DNA from: Glandiceps talaboti
Lineage: Eukaryota > Hemichordata > Enteropneusta > Spengelidae
Assembly: GCF_964340395.1 (NCBI RefSeq)
Contig: NC_135568.1
Span: 13,631,776-13,695,775, forward strand
Direction of reading: 5' to 3'
Length of the DNA: 64,000 bases
Positions within the stretch are counted from its first letter, which is position 1; each line of letters begins with the position of its first letter. The position numbers and the translations under genes were made by a program. The notes below the pieces were generated by a model. The model searched no databases and had not been told where the DNA came from. It saw only the letters and a list, made by a program, of their open reading frames with translations. Of the stretch, positions 36,452 through 50,423 are shown one piece after another.

Positions 36452-38120
36452 TTACATTCTCACTACAACATTGTCCACAACCCTACTAAGAAGCAGTGTA
36501 CCATTCTGTAACAGTAACAGTAACAGTAACAGTAAATGTAATTACATTGTAACATTGCTTACCATAGAAAAGGCTTGGGATATGGCAAGAGAACGGGTCT
36601 GCATCTGGTAATCCTGTTTTTCCTGTCTTTTCCTTTCAAGCTGTTGAACCCTTGTCAGTTCCTCTAAATTCACTCTCTTGGCTTTTATTCTGCGCATTTC
36701 AATTTCCTCCTGTTGCAGCAAAGCGTTTATACTTTCGCTGTCTTCGGAAAAGTATCGAAGTCTGAACGCTAACAGCACCTGTGAAAGAAGTTGGAAAAAT
36801 ATCGATGCTGTCAAGTGTTGCCATTAAGAGGTAATTTTAAATGGAAAGTGAGTTGAGATGGCTAAAGTTATTAAAACAGTATCAGAATGTTTCCATATAT
36901 TTTTTACACTTAATTGTGTGCCATGTTACACGCAGAGCCAAGCCTGTGTGGATATAATTATTCTGCAAGTAATCGATCTTATGCTAATTCACCGTACCTC
37001 ATGATTGGTTCCAACATAACAGAGAAAGATGACAGAGCCCTGAAATTAAATAAAACATTTATTGATAGTCAATGTAAAGTGTGTCATGAATGGATATAAG
37101 GAAAATATGACATAGATATGCGTATATGTATATAAATATATACAAACAACAAAAAGTAAACACACAAACACACACACATAGATACAGATAAATACATAGA
37201 TACATGTATATATGTGCAGATAGATACATAGGTACATACCCGCATTCACACAAACATACACACAAACATACATACATACATACATACATACATACATACA
37301 TACATGCATGCATGCATGCATGCATGCATACATGCATGCATGCATGCATACATACATACATACATACATACATACATACATACATACATACATACAAGAT
37401 ACATATACATACATACATACATACATACATACATGCATACATACATACATACATACATGTATGCATGCGTACAGACATACATACATACATACATACATAC
37501 ATGTATGCATACATACATGCATACATACATACATACATACATACATACATACATACGTACATACCTCTGTGAATATACTGCTTGCTAGAGCATAAGTTGC
37601 ATGGGTAGTGTTGTTTCCATAAGCTATTAGAAACGATAGTATACGTGATACTACAAAGGTGACATGTAGGAGTATCACTGATCTTAACTCCTCCCTGAAA
37701 ATGAAAGGAAAGATTCTGGTGTCATCTTTTGAAAATTTGTCAGCCATACCAAATGATTTCTAAATAATGAATAACTATTATTCAGTTATGTTAGATTTGT
37801 AAGATACTAGAGTAATATAATAATTAATTACTTTCTGAGATTTATGTATATCACGTAAGTTCTCAAAAACAATCATATACGACTTTAACAAAAAGTATTT
37901 TTTACACCGTTTCCGCATCATTTACCATAGTTTGTCATATGAGTCCGATAGTTCATCTGCTGATGTATAAAACAGGACTAAGTCGTAGGAGAGCAGGAAT
38001 GTTGTTACCTGAAAAACAGAAAGATAACATGAAGTTGAAGAAGCTGAAGTAATGTACATTCATAATGTCTCGTCAACCGCTTATTGTCAAATTTAACCAT
38101 AGGGAGTAGCGAGCATGTAT

Positions 38121-38206
<86 letters not shown>

Positions 38207-39692
38207 ATTTGGTTGAATGATTGATCGATTGCATGATTATTTTTAGTGGTGAAATAAAACTTATTCTGTGTGTGATATTGATCAATTGACTCATTGATTT
38301 TTTTATAGTGGAAACATACACAAAATGTACGAAATACATATAAGAAGAATACAAATTCAATAATTGATGGACATGAATGGCTACTAACCAAGGTAATCAA
38401 AGTCAGTATCCCTATCGTCAATATCATAGCAATGGTAGAGTCACTTGGGTCAGTCCAACAGCTGTAAGTTTAGAATATGGTAGATATATGATATAATCTT
38501 TAACGTTGCAAATTGGTACTCAATGAATGCGAGTAATGAAGACACAGACAAACAATTGATACCAAATTACAGTTACATTTACATAAATATAAAGCAATAT
38601 CGTAGAGACAACTACTGGCTTTTCAACAGAATCGATAGTCATATAAAGTTCGGCTTTTAGAACAAACCGATGTCTGTGTCTTTAAAAATTTACTTGGTGC
38701 AAATATTAATGTTTAAATAAGCAAATGTTTGAAAAGTATATCGCTTGAATCTGTATTCTGCAATCTCCTTCATTGAATATATAATACTTGTGAGTAACCA
38801 TCCATACCTGTTTGTCTCCCTGTACATATTCCTTTGACAGATCAGGCCGATGACAACGATAACAACGGGCAACGCCCATCCCGAGATTGCATAAAAGATT
38901 CTGTAATGTGAAAATGTGTTCGACGATGTTATATTTCAAATCCGTACACTTAAAGGTAAGACATGTTTCTCCTGAACTATGAAACAACATGGATTATAAT
39001 TAAGCAAATAGTTAATCAGCTAATTCCTATAATATCTGCCTTGTTTATGCATTCATATTTGTCCTTACCTCTCTATGTGTATGTAAGATTCATTTGAATC
39101 GATTAGGCAAAAATAAAACAAAGAATCGTTTCTGGTCAGGACATTTTGCCCAAAATAGTGCGACGATGTGAACCTGTCACTCAATCTACTATTTACGGCA
39201 GTTACTGTTCTTTTTATTTAGTACTTCAGAGCAAGTGTGTATGTGGGCAGATGGCATTTGCTTGTTCATAATCGGCTCTGCAGTTGTCTTCACTGAAGTA
39301 GGAGGGTTATTTTTGTGTTTCCCCACAGATCTGCAGATATGCTGGACTAACACACAAAAAAGACAGACGCGAGGGTTTTTAAGTGATGCTGACCAGAAAC
39401 AAGTTCTGTTTTGGCGTTACTAAAATAATATATTTTACTATGCTTACCTTGATTTATTGCTGCGGAAAACCAAGAACGTTAGGCGCGAGAACAACTGGAT
39501 ACTTAAGTTCATAATCCAAGCACCATTGCTGAGCTGAGTGATGTGGTGTAAAATAGCCACTACTTCACACGGAACCTTGAATAAAGCAAAGTGTGACTTT
39601 ACGACCTCTACTACTGTTAATGCCTTTAGAAAATGTACAACTTTTTAAGACAAAATAATCGATGACCCCATTTCAATGCCACAGACAGGATA

Positions 39693-39743
<51 letters not shown>

Positions 39744-39786
39744 CATCCATCCACCCACCCACCCACCCATCCATCCATCTAATCTA

Positions 39787-39849
<63 letters not shown>

Positions 39850-39954
39850 GGCAACTGTCTCTGTCTTTGTACTGTTTGTGTGTATGTATGTATGTATGTA
39901 TGTATGTATGTATGTATGTATGTATGTATGTATGTATGTATGTATTTATGTGTG

Positions 39955-40036
<82 letters not shown>

Positions 40037-43000
40037 AGTGAGGGTGTGCATGTATGTGTGTGAGTGTGTATTTCAAGTTGCCGATATATTCTAAACTTGT
40101 GCTTACTTTTGTGAAGCTTTCAGAATATATCGCTAGTATAATCATGATAGGAAAGACACCAGCAGAGAAAAGCATTTGGCACAGGACGTAATAGTAATCG
40201 AAGTTCAACCTGCAAAATACAAACAAATTGCAAAGTTTTCTCAAAACATTGCTCGATATAATAAGGAATGTAGCTGTACTGCGGGCATAGAGGGCTTAAA
40301 GGGGAAACAAGGTAAAGCTAATTTCGTCCTAGCTGATTTATATGATGTCTCGTTTTAAAGTCACGAAAAGTCACAATCACCACCTCTGTATCGCGAGATT
40401 TAGGTTTAAGATAAATTTGACTTTAATTTATATATCTACAGTTTAAACAGTTATTACAAATATCTTACCTTGCCATGGTAACAATGACGAAACTTATGAG
40501 TGTCAGTACAGATGAAAGTCCACAAGAAATGGCTAGTATCACATCTGCCGCTTCTTCTATGAATGGCTATGACAAATTGAAAAATAAGTAAATGTAAGGT
40601 CAAAAAAAGAGAATTGTTTCTGGTCAGGACATTTTGTCTAAAGTGATGCGATGACGCGAAACTTTTTTAATTCTCATTAAACCTGTCACTAAATATACTA
40701 TATATGACAGTTACTGTTCTTTTTATTTTATACTTTAGAGCAAGTGTGTATGTGGGGAGTCATGAGCAAAAGCTTGGTTTTTTGAATCTGTTACTGCAAT
40801 AGTTATAAATGCAATATCATTTATCGAACAGACAACCGGATATATTTACTGAAAAAGCTTAATATGCCAACATTTAATACGCTAATCAATAGTCAATATC
40901 CACACATCAGTAATACAGAAACAGGTTGAAATCATGATAGCCGTTGAGGGCGCTGAATTTTTGGTGCCAGTCGCAGCTAGCTTTAGAGATATTGATTGAT
41001 GGATGAATGATGAGCGACTCTTACTGTTGGTTCTTTTCCAATAGTCATAATCACTGCATACTTTCCAAGACGATCACATTCACATTGAACGAACTTCCAC
41101 CCGTCTGCATCGCCCCTCTGTGTGATGCTGCAATGTTTATCTGTCCATATCCTTCAGTTGTTAGAAAAATAAGAAATTCATGATAAGTTTTATACATTTA
41201 TTAATTTAGGGACGATCGCGCATTGTTGCACCAGCTCTGTAAACGAACCATAGTTCGTTTTGGACAAAAAGCCCGCCCCTCCCCGTAAACGACCATCACA
41301 AGTGTGACATCACACATTTATATATGATGTAAACCATGATGAAAATTGTAGCCGTCACACCACTAAGGTCGATGCAATGTAAAAACATGATGGTAACAAG
41401 AAGTTCCAACCTTATGAACCTGTTTACTGAGATGATGGTAAACACATCAAAATATTACCGTAAACCAAACGATGTATGTCACATTAGAAGCAAATTTCTA
41501 TCACCTCATCAACATCTCAGTAGTAACTACAGAAGCTTTTATCATTGAAGGCGTGAAATCTTTCGAAACTGAGTGCAAAAATGACGTTCAGCAAATTTGC
41601 ATTGACACCAGAACCCTTCCCCACCTAAACGAGCGAAATTAGCTTGTTGAACTTGTGTGACATTGTGCGATAGTCCCTTTTATATCATATATACCTCCGA
41701 TATTTTTGTATGCAGAATATGCATGCCCTAAATTCCACTAAATATACGCAAACAGTCAATCTTTTTAGAGTAAAGTTAATCCAAACAACCATTCCTATGA
41801 TCATAACGTTGCTCTGCTGATTATTTGCTTAGAAGCTCCTTTATGAGTTGAAAACATACAGCTTTACTACTGCAGTTGAGTAGATTAAGACTACCATTTT
41901 CAATAGGTGGTAAATAATCTAGAAAACGCCCAAGTATTTATCATGTTTACCTCTTTGTGGACTCTAGATCCATGAATGAACACGTTGGTTCATAACCATC
42001 CTGGAAATCAATAAAAAAAGAAGAAGATAACTTTAAAAGTGTCACGAACTATTTATCATCAGAATAAACGAAATCCCCCCCCCCCCATGTCATCTTCTTA
42101 TCGAGATATAAGGGGTAATGACCAAACACGTGTAAGATCAGGGGACGTGTTTGGTAAGGGGTAGAGTAAAAAACATTATTAAAAATAAACCACTTGCCTC
42201 ATTTGCATACAATCGCATACTGATTGTGTCTTCAACGTCATCAAAGGTATCAATGTATGGATGAATATTAATTGATATCACCGGTGTATTTACTCTTCTC
42301 ACCCTTTTCACTCGAGTCACTGATCGTACCCAGTGCCTTAAGTAGACAATTACAGAACATTAGCAAAACGTATTTCACATGAAATCTTTGTAAACACAAT
42401 GTTTCCATTTCACTAGTTTTAAAGAATGATTACGGTCATGCATGGTCTACACGAAGGAATACATTGTATCCCTATAATATAGAATATTATACATTGGCAT
42501 ATACGACTGATGTTAACTTTCCTTCAGCTGATAATGTCATTTTTCAAGGCAAGTCGAGGAAAATCGGGTAGCGGTAAGGTCACCATAAATGAGTCATTCC
42601 CCCTAAGATTACTAATTCATATTAATATTTGTGATGCAGATAGAGATCAGTGTACGAGATGTGAGCGATAGCATGTAGCCCATGTTTCCCATGACTTACC
42701 TTTGATCACAAACATTAATATCCGCGTTCTTCGAAAAGTTAGCGAAAAATATTTTATTTAATATGCAAATTCAACATTCTATTCTATAGAGTCAGTGATT
42801 TAGGGTCCGTATCGTAAAATACAAATCCATTACGTTTCATACGTACGGTCGTATATGTACAGCTAAACAGACAAGTTTATCTATAATGTAATTCACTAAA
42901 TCTCAGTGTGTACAATATTGAGAAGCAAGTCATTATATCTCTAAAAACTAATGCCAATAAAGTCCAGTGACAGCTTTAACTCTGCTTTATATACGATCAT

Positions 43001-46000
43001 CTTAAGGACAAAACAATATACCATTAAAAGACAGAACCCTACCTACATACCTCATCTTAGGACCATCAATTGGAAAGTTAGCTCCCTGGTTAACATACTC
43101 ATAGGTTATCAACGCCAGGGGTTGATCTGTCAAAAAAACATACCCGGTCGAAACCTTTTAGTCGTCTTGATTTTTTTTTCTTTTCCAACAGTCGCATTAT
43201 TGAAGACAATGAAAAGATGTTTACACCTTAATTAAAATTATACAAACATGATTATTTTTCCAAATTTTTATATGCTTTACAAAGACAACAGCTTGAATTG
43301 CACACTACGAATGACACACGCACTATAAATTGCAAGCACATTACTCCAATCCCATCTGACCTAGTTATAACAGACATAGTCAAAGAGAATTGAAAAAATA
43401 GTCGTTATACTCATGACCATGCACTCACAATCACCTTATGATCTATTTTTGGGTCTTTATGTTCTTACATTTTTGATATCTTGTTGATAAAAATGCAACA
43501 TTTCAAAAACCTTTGGTAACAATTATTGTTTGCAGTATTTTCACTTGGAAAGTGTAAGTTTTTGAAAAAGATAACAAAAACTTGAAGATTATGATGTAAT
43601 ATTTATCACATTTGCTAAGAAAATAAAACCCGAATGAGAAACGTTTTAAATAAATGTTCATTAACATGACTTTCTATCCAGATTTTCGTACAATTCGCCG
43701 TAATACAACAATTTCATACTGTAAGTAACATATCATTATAAATTAACAGCAGGCGGATTATTCATATTCCATATGACCTGATAATCAAAAGATATATGAT
43801 CAAACCTGTAGAATTTGCTGAATTCATAGCCTTAATGATGGACTTGGGAATCGAAAAGTAACTTTCTGGCACAACTGAACTGTTGAGATTCAATAGTCGA
43901 CGTCTCCCAAAAGACTTGGTCTTGAAAGTGTTCATGTTTACTGTTTTGTCGTGAGAATCAATAAATACACCACTCAGATCTGTAACAAAGATATCGTGTA
44001 ACGTTTTACACAAATTGTAACTATTTTGTAATTGATCCAGTCAAACACACAGAACTAGAGTTGATTTTATTTATAAGTTGTACATTTGAAGGTTGATTCG
44101 TGATCACGTTTGGGGCGCTGGTATTAGGGTTCGGACCTACAAATTAATTTGAGTGGATTTTTTACTCCATACTTTGTGTACAGCTACACATATGCGTTTA
44201 CCCACGGGTGACTAAATGCTGTTCAGAGGATATAATGTTAAAACTTTAAGTAAGTTTTTGTATCTATCAAAACAGTTTAAGCAATTTTCCAGTTAATTAA
44301 GGTAGTCCAGCTGTGAAGAAGTCAATGCTGGTCATTTTTGTATATGTACACAAATAGATAGTGATAAGACCCAAGTTTAGAGACTATATTTATAACAGGT
44401 GTATGACATGCAAACTTACGTATTTGGTCACTCTGTAGGAACACATCGTTGCCGGTGTTACACATATATCCATACACAATTTCTTCGAATGTGTTCATTC
44501 CTTTGAATACTGATGTTATTCCCTTCCGTGCACCATGCATCTTAAAGGAATGAAATCTTGATGTTTAAAAGAGCACACCCTTGATTAAGAGCAAAATTTT
44601 CATATTACTTATTTATACCTTGAATTTGTTTTCAATTCTCTCATTTTATTTTTACAAATCAGTCTCTCAATATATGGAACAGCCTATTCATTTAAATTCA
44701 TCTTGTTCCTATGGAGCCTACCTTATGAACTCTTGCCCATCCTTCCATAACATCACTGCCCATCAATTGACCGACTTCAGTTATGACAGCCTTTGAAACA
44801 AAAATATATGTACACTTCAGTTGTATAAGTCATCTCGTATTGCGTACCATACAACAACAAAAATCACACATTATTATTGTAAAATACATTCTCTTTATCT
44901 GTTCATCATATTGTATGCTACTAAAGTTGTTTATTTTCTGTCCAGCTCCATTTGTGAAACCAATAGGAAGGGCAAAATTGTTTAAGTACTGCCCAACAGT
45001 TAGAAATTACCATAAATACTTAATGGTGAATGTATACTTAGAGTTACAGCGGGTTAACTCAGTGTTATAATCTTTGGCATGAACTGCATTCGTTTTCGTG
45101 ATTTCGTATTTCATGTATTAATCTTTTTACTCACTTGCATAAACGAATGTTTTTCCTCATCACTGCTGTTTGGTAGGAGACCAACTCTCTCTATTAACTT
45201 TACCAGGATATCATTGTAAATCAATAAGTCGCCGTCATAATCGACACCTCTATGGTTGACTCTTGAAGCAACATGATTTAACACACCGATGACGTCGCTG
45301 ATACTTTGCAAATTGGTCAACTGTCAAGGTTTATGAAGTCGAAAATGAATTGATATTTAGATGTTATTCCGCAATATATTTCTTCGTTCAGCCGAGGAAA
45401 ATATTCATGAAAAAGAAATTCTAGACGGTAAAAAAAGTAATTAACAATGCATATCTACATGCAGCTTACATATTTATTACTTCAATATATAGTATACCAC
45501 TTACGTTTTGGGCAAGGTCTGACAGATCGGCAGATCTACAGTCACTTGTGTCTGATAAGGTCACTTCACCATTAGAGTCACATGTACGTTTCATCATACC
45601 TTGAATATGAATTAATGATAATTCATAGATAAGATATGAATTCGAAGTACTATATGTGCAGCATGATTATATAAGTCAAAAACGTCAATACATACAGAGT
45701 CCGTTCAAGTGTCTAACCCTATATAACACTGTACCCATCAAATTATCAAGACGCCCATTTTTGTTCTACTCTAGAACTTGTAATCACACGATCTCCGTAT
45801 GGAGAGATCTACTCTTTCTATTAGTAAAATATTGAGAGAAGACAAATTACACCACCAGTAAATTGTGCATGAAGCTCTCTAACGCAGGGGAATCATTGTT
45901 GATCAAGTTTATCAGTTAGGTGGTATAAGCACATTTATTATTTTTGTAAACTGAAAGACCAGTTACCATAACTGTTTATATACCGTGTTAAAAGATTTTA

Positions 46001-46295
46001 ACTGACAAAATTTTAACATCAAGAAATGTGTCCTTTCCTAAAGAAGTGGGCACCCCCTGATATCATAAACGAAGCAAGCAAGCAATGATATAATTGCACT
46101 CTTTGCTATTTCTGTCTATGGAAATCTGAAATTTAGCCTTGAAGAGCATGAATATATATATATATATCAGCTTAACACTGAGTTTCTATATAGAACTGTA
46201 TGGTTCATGATATTATTTATATATATATTCATATAACTATTGCGCTCTGCCACTGCAGTATAGAGCACTGTCTTAGCAGATTGATACTCACCGAG

Positions 46296-46369
<74 letters not shown>

Positions 46370-48977
46370 CAATCTTTGTGAATGATATACATGACATAAT
46401 CGTTGTTGATAATAGAATTACTTATAAACGTCAACAATGTTCTTAAATAAGGACTTGTATGTCTAAAATTAATAAAAATTGTAAACAATACTGTTATCTT
46501 ATGGACTTGACTAGAAAAGAGTTTCAAAGTTTTTTCACATATATTCCCTATTTTAGTGCATAGTAATTGCTTCAGTCTGTTGATGATGTCCGTAGTCCTT
46601 AGGACGAAAGCTTCAGACACAGATTTCTGAAACTGTTTGTTTTGGAAATTAAAATGTTAAAAATATACTACATTAATAAGTTTTCCCCACTTCCGAGTAC
46701 TTTGAGACAATTCTAGATACTTACCAACTGCACCAGCCGGACAAGACATCCAGCCCGCGACCGACGTTTGGGTTGTAATTGGTAAGTGTCCGTCGATACT
46801 TGTTCCACAATGTGCATGGGATATTTCTAAATATGATGAATAAATGAATAAATGAATGAATGAATGAATGAATGAATGAATGAATGAATGAATGAATGAA
46901 TGAGTATACATGTATATGCCAATGATTCAATGATTGATTGATTGATTGAATGGATGAATGAATGAGTGAATGAATGAATGAGTGAGTGAGTGAGTGAGTG
47001 AGTGAGTGAGTGAGTGAAGGAATGAGTAGACGTGCCAATGATTAACTGAATGCATGCATGAATGAATGAATGGATGGATGAATGAATGAATGAATGAATG
47101 AATGAATGAATGAATGAATGAATGAATGAATGAATGAATGAATGGAGAAGAACATGCTTTTAGTGTACACAACTACAGTGATAAATATATGTGTCAAAGC
47201 GGTAGTGTTTTACGTATGGAAAATTTGGCACAAGCGGCAATAACGCACAATGTTGCCTTGACTATTTATCAATATCCCTACCTTGCAACTCAGTTTCCCG
47301 ATTACTAGTCGACATTGGAATACAGAAACGTTGGTAGTTTACATAACCTTCCTGACATTTGCATATAAAACTTCCAAGTGTGTTGACGCATTGCATATTG
47401 GTTCCACAACGAACAGGGTCTTCGTCACATTCATCTATATCTAATAGGATAAAACAATAACAGAGGTTTGTTATTTTGATACCGTTCATTAAGGATGTTG
47501 AACGAAGGTATAAACAAAATCGAGAATTGCTGTATACTCATTTTAGTTTTTTTCAAATGCACACAATTCGACTAAATTGTCATTATCATGATAATAAGCA
47601 ATTACACCTTATTGAGAAATGGATCAGGTGTTAAAAATAGTTTCCACCAATAAATAGGCTCTTTTCAATAATATCAATAACCTTGAACAAACATTGTTAT
47701 TTCCATTCATTTATATTTTAGTGCAAACTATATACTAAAACAATTATCACTACCAACGGTTGGTTGAGACACCGTTTAAGTACAGAAATGCATATCTATG
47801 TGTTATAGTAATGTTACATATATTTTTGTACCAAGTATGTCTGGCATTGAAATGTTTAGCTAAGTTCGGTCTACATTATGCCATATGGCTCATACCAGGA
47901 CATCCTCTGAAAAACACACAACATAACCATAATTATTGGATAATTAAAATAAATAGATTTCTACCGATGCATATCGGGTAATCAGGATAGAAGATGCCCT
48001 CGTAGCAAATTACTGATTCTTCCGTACTAGGCCTCAAGCCAATATTACATCCGGGGAATATTGTGACGTCATGCGGTATCAGGATAATCATACCCCCTAG
48101 GTCTTGTTGTCTGAGCATACACCCCGCCCTTGGTGTATCAGCATTGATGAGTTCTAAAACATAATAAAAGTACTATCAAAGTATTACAATTGTCTTTGGC
48201 AGTACCAAATATAACCGAATCACTTTATGACACATACACCTGGTGTGGCACGATTTAATTTCTGCACAGTATCAAATGAAAATTGTAGACGAATGGTTTA
48301 ACTTTTCCAAATGCTGAAAAATAGAATATATACAGGGAAAAGGGTGTTAAGATAGAAAATCAAGGTTAATGGTACATGTTGTCGAGAACATAACAATTGC
48401 TTTAACCTTTGAACTTTAATTGAATTCTAACTGATAAGAAAATAATCTTTTTTACATCTGCATGACGTCATGTATGAGAACGATGACGCCATATATAATT
48501 TCTATGACGTCATACATGTGTAACTTAAAGTAGAATGACAACAACACACTTACGTGAATCAGAAAGCTTTAAATAAACCACTAAGGTGTCAGCATAGTCT
48601 ATACTACCAGCATCTAGAAGGAATATTATGAAATTAAACATAGGCAGTTTTCCACCAATACAAACATTTGTACTGTGTCGGAACAATACACACATTCAAA
48701 AATATTCTTCTTACACCAATGCTATAACTAAAAGCTGTAATGTACATATGAGAGGTGGTATATTTGTTGATATGAAATGTTACTTTTAACGTTATTCCGT
48801 ACTGAATCATTCTTAACTGGCAATTATTATTGGTGAAAGATAAACCCTATTCAAGCATAGTACATATATTATTCGACATTGTTAAATTTAGTATAAATAG
48901 TAAATTGAAATATTGCAACAACATGATTATTTATACGAGCAGACCAATCTATTATTATATACACAAAAAGTCGATAG

Positions 48978-49034
<57 letters not shown>

Positions 49035-50336
49035 TCGCTCGCACGCACGCACGCACGCACATTTACTAATGGCAAGTCTTTAATATTGGTTAAGCAATTA
49101 ACGTATGATGTATTAAATACTGCAATTGTTAAAGACATACCGTCTTTCCACGAAACGCCCTCTGTTCCAGCGCTGTATAGGATACTGTAAGACCGACGAA
49201 GAATATCGTTTGGCCAACTGCATCGACCCAAGGTCCCTGTTGGCAGAACAACCACCCAACCCTTGTCGTGATAACACTCGTGATCTGACCATGTGATGGC
49301 GAAATAACGATGCCAGTCTTCGCCCCTACAGAATATATAAAAGTTACTTCCTTTCAGTTAAATACGTTAGAGCACGCATCCTTCACATATGTGGCGGATT
49401 CGATATTCCAGGCTTCTATATTAAGTACCTGTCTGGTTAATTTGAATCCATAACTGTTATTCTGCATGTCTTCACGGGAAGTTTTAAACCACACGATTAG
49501 GGCACTTATGAACTATATGCATATCCATAGAAAGGGAAGTATGGACGAAGTAATTTATATTTATATACAAAACACATATAATCAAAATATTCTAATGGGC
49601 TCTTTTTTTCAATTGTATCATATCTTCCAAATATTCTTATGTCTTTAACAAATCTAAAGAAAAATATAAATAATGTATGAAATAAAAACTTATCTAGAGA
49701 TTCGTTTTACCCCTAAAAGGTTCAATGAAGCGGGTTGTCGGTGGGCGAGTTGCAAACCACTTGCCCCTTTCCACTGCGGGTGGGGTTCGAAGCCCAATTA
49801 GGGTTCGATTAAATTTTACCACTCTGTAAGTATGAAGAGTGTCGTGCAGTTTGACTCTACCGAACAACGCAGGTTTTCCCCGGGTAATTCGATTTCCTCC
49901 TGCATTTAACACTGAACCCATGAGGGATGGCCCTCACTAGACTTCTTGGGAGACAAGTGTTTATATACTTAAAAGAACTATCCAGTATAAATGAATAAAG
50001 AATACCACCCACCCTTCTATGTAGAATTTTCTCCCACGTGGGCAGGATGACTCCATCTGACAAAACGTATCTCTAAGTCCATATAAGTCGGTGTAAGATG
50101 ACTGTTGTAAGTTTATGGCTGAAAACCAATCCAATTTTGTTGTATGTGCACCATTGAAGGAGAAGAATGATACTTCATAGTCGTTTTTGTACAAAGAGAC
50201 TTTTACCTATTCATGAGAAGCACAAAATATGTTTTCACATTTTAAGAAACATTCGTATCGTATTAAGTTCATTTTAAACTGTGCAAGTGGTATTATACAT
50301 GCATGGATGCAGGCAGACTGACAAGCAGGTAGGTAA

Positions 50337-50423
<87 letters not shown>

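Larger units (their letters stand above)
36563..40566 (-). other. 7TM core and cytoplasmic tail of the adhesion GPCR
   Basis: TM1 in 40566-40469 ([20 protein letters not shown]), TM2 in 40209-40107, TM3 in 39575-39448 beginning with the conserved Cys ([20 protein letters not shown]), TM4 in 38900-38808 with family-typical GWALPVV, ECL2 CW plus TM5 across 38461-38389 and 38008-37926, TM6 and the start of TM7 in 37694-37565, rest of TM7 in 36778. The tail in 36778-36563 is a charged, coiled-coil-like stretch rich in Glu, Arg, Lys and Gln; a 17-residue last exon ends in VVVRM. The TM3 Cys and ECL2 Cys can form the usual disulfide. Confidence 0.85.

Noticed and set aside
46369-46620. Minus-strand open frame between HRM exons
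   Set aside because: Its phase does not fit the preceding exon, whereas skipping to 45599 restores both the frame and the Cys pattern of the HRM domain.
46835-47145. Regularly spaced repeats resembling a CRISPR array
   Set aside because: Simple TGAA/TGAG microsatellite in a eukaryotic intron with no unique spacers.
49694-49921. Arg-rich minus-strand open frame
   Set aside because: It lies in a SINE-like sequence with B-box motifs on the other strand and lacks splice partners.
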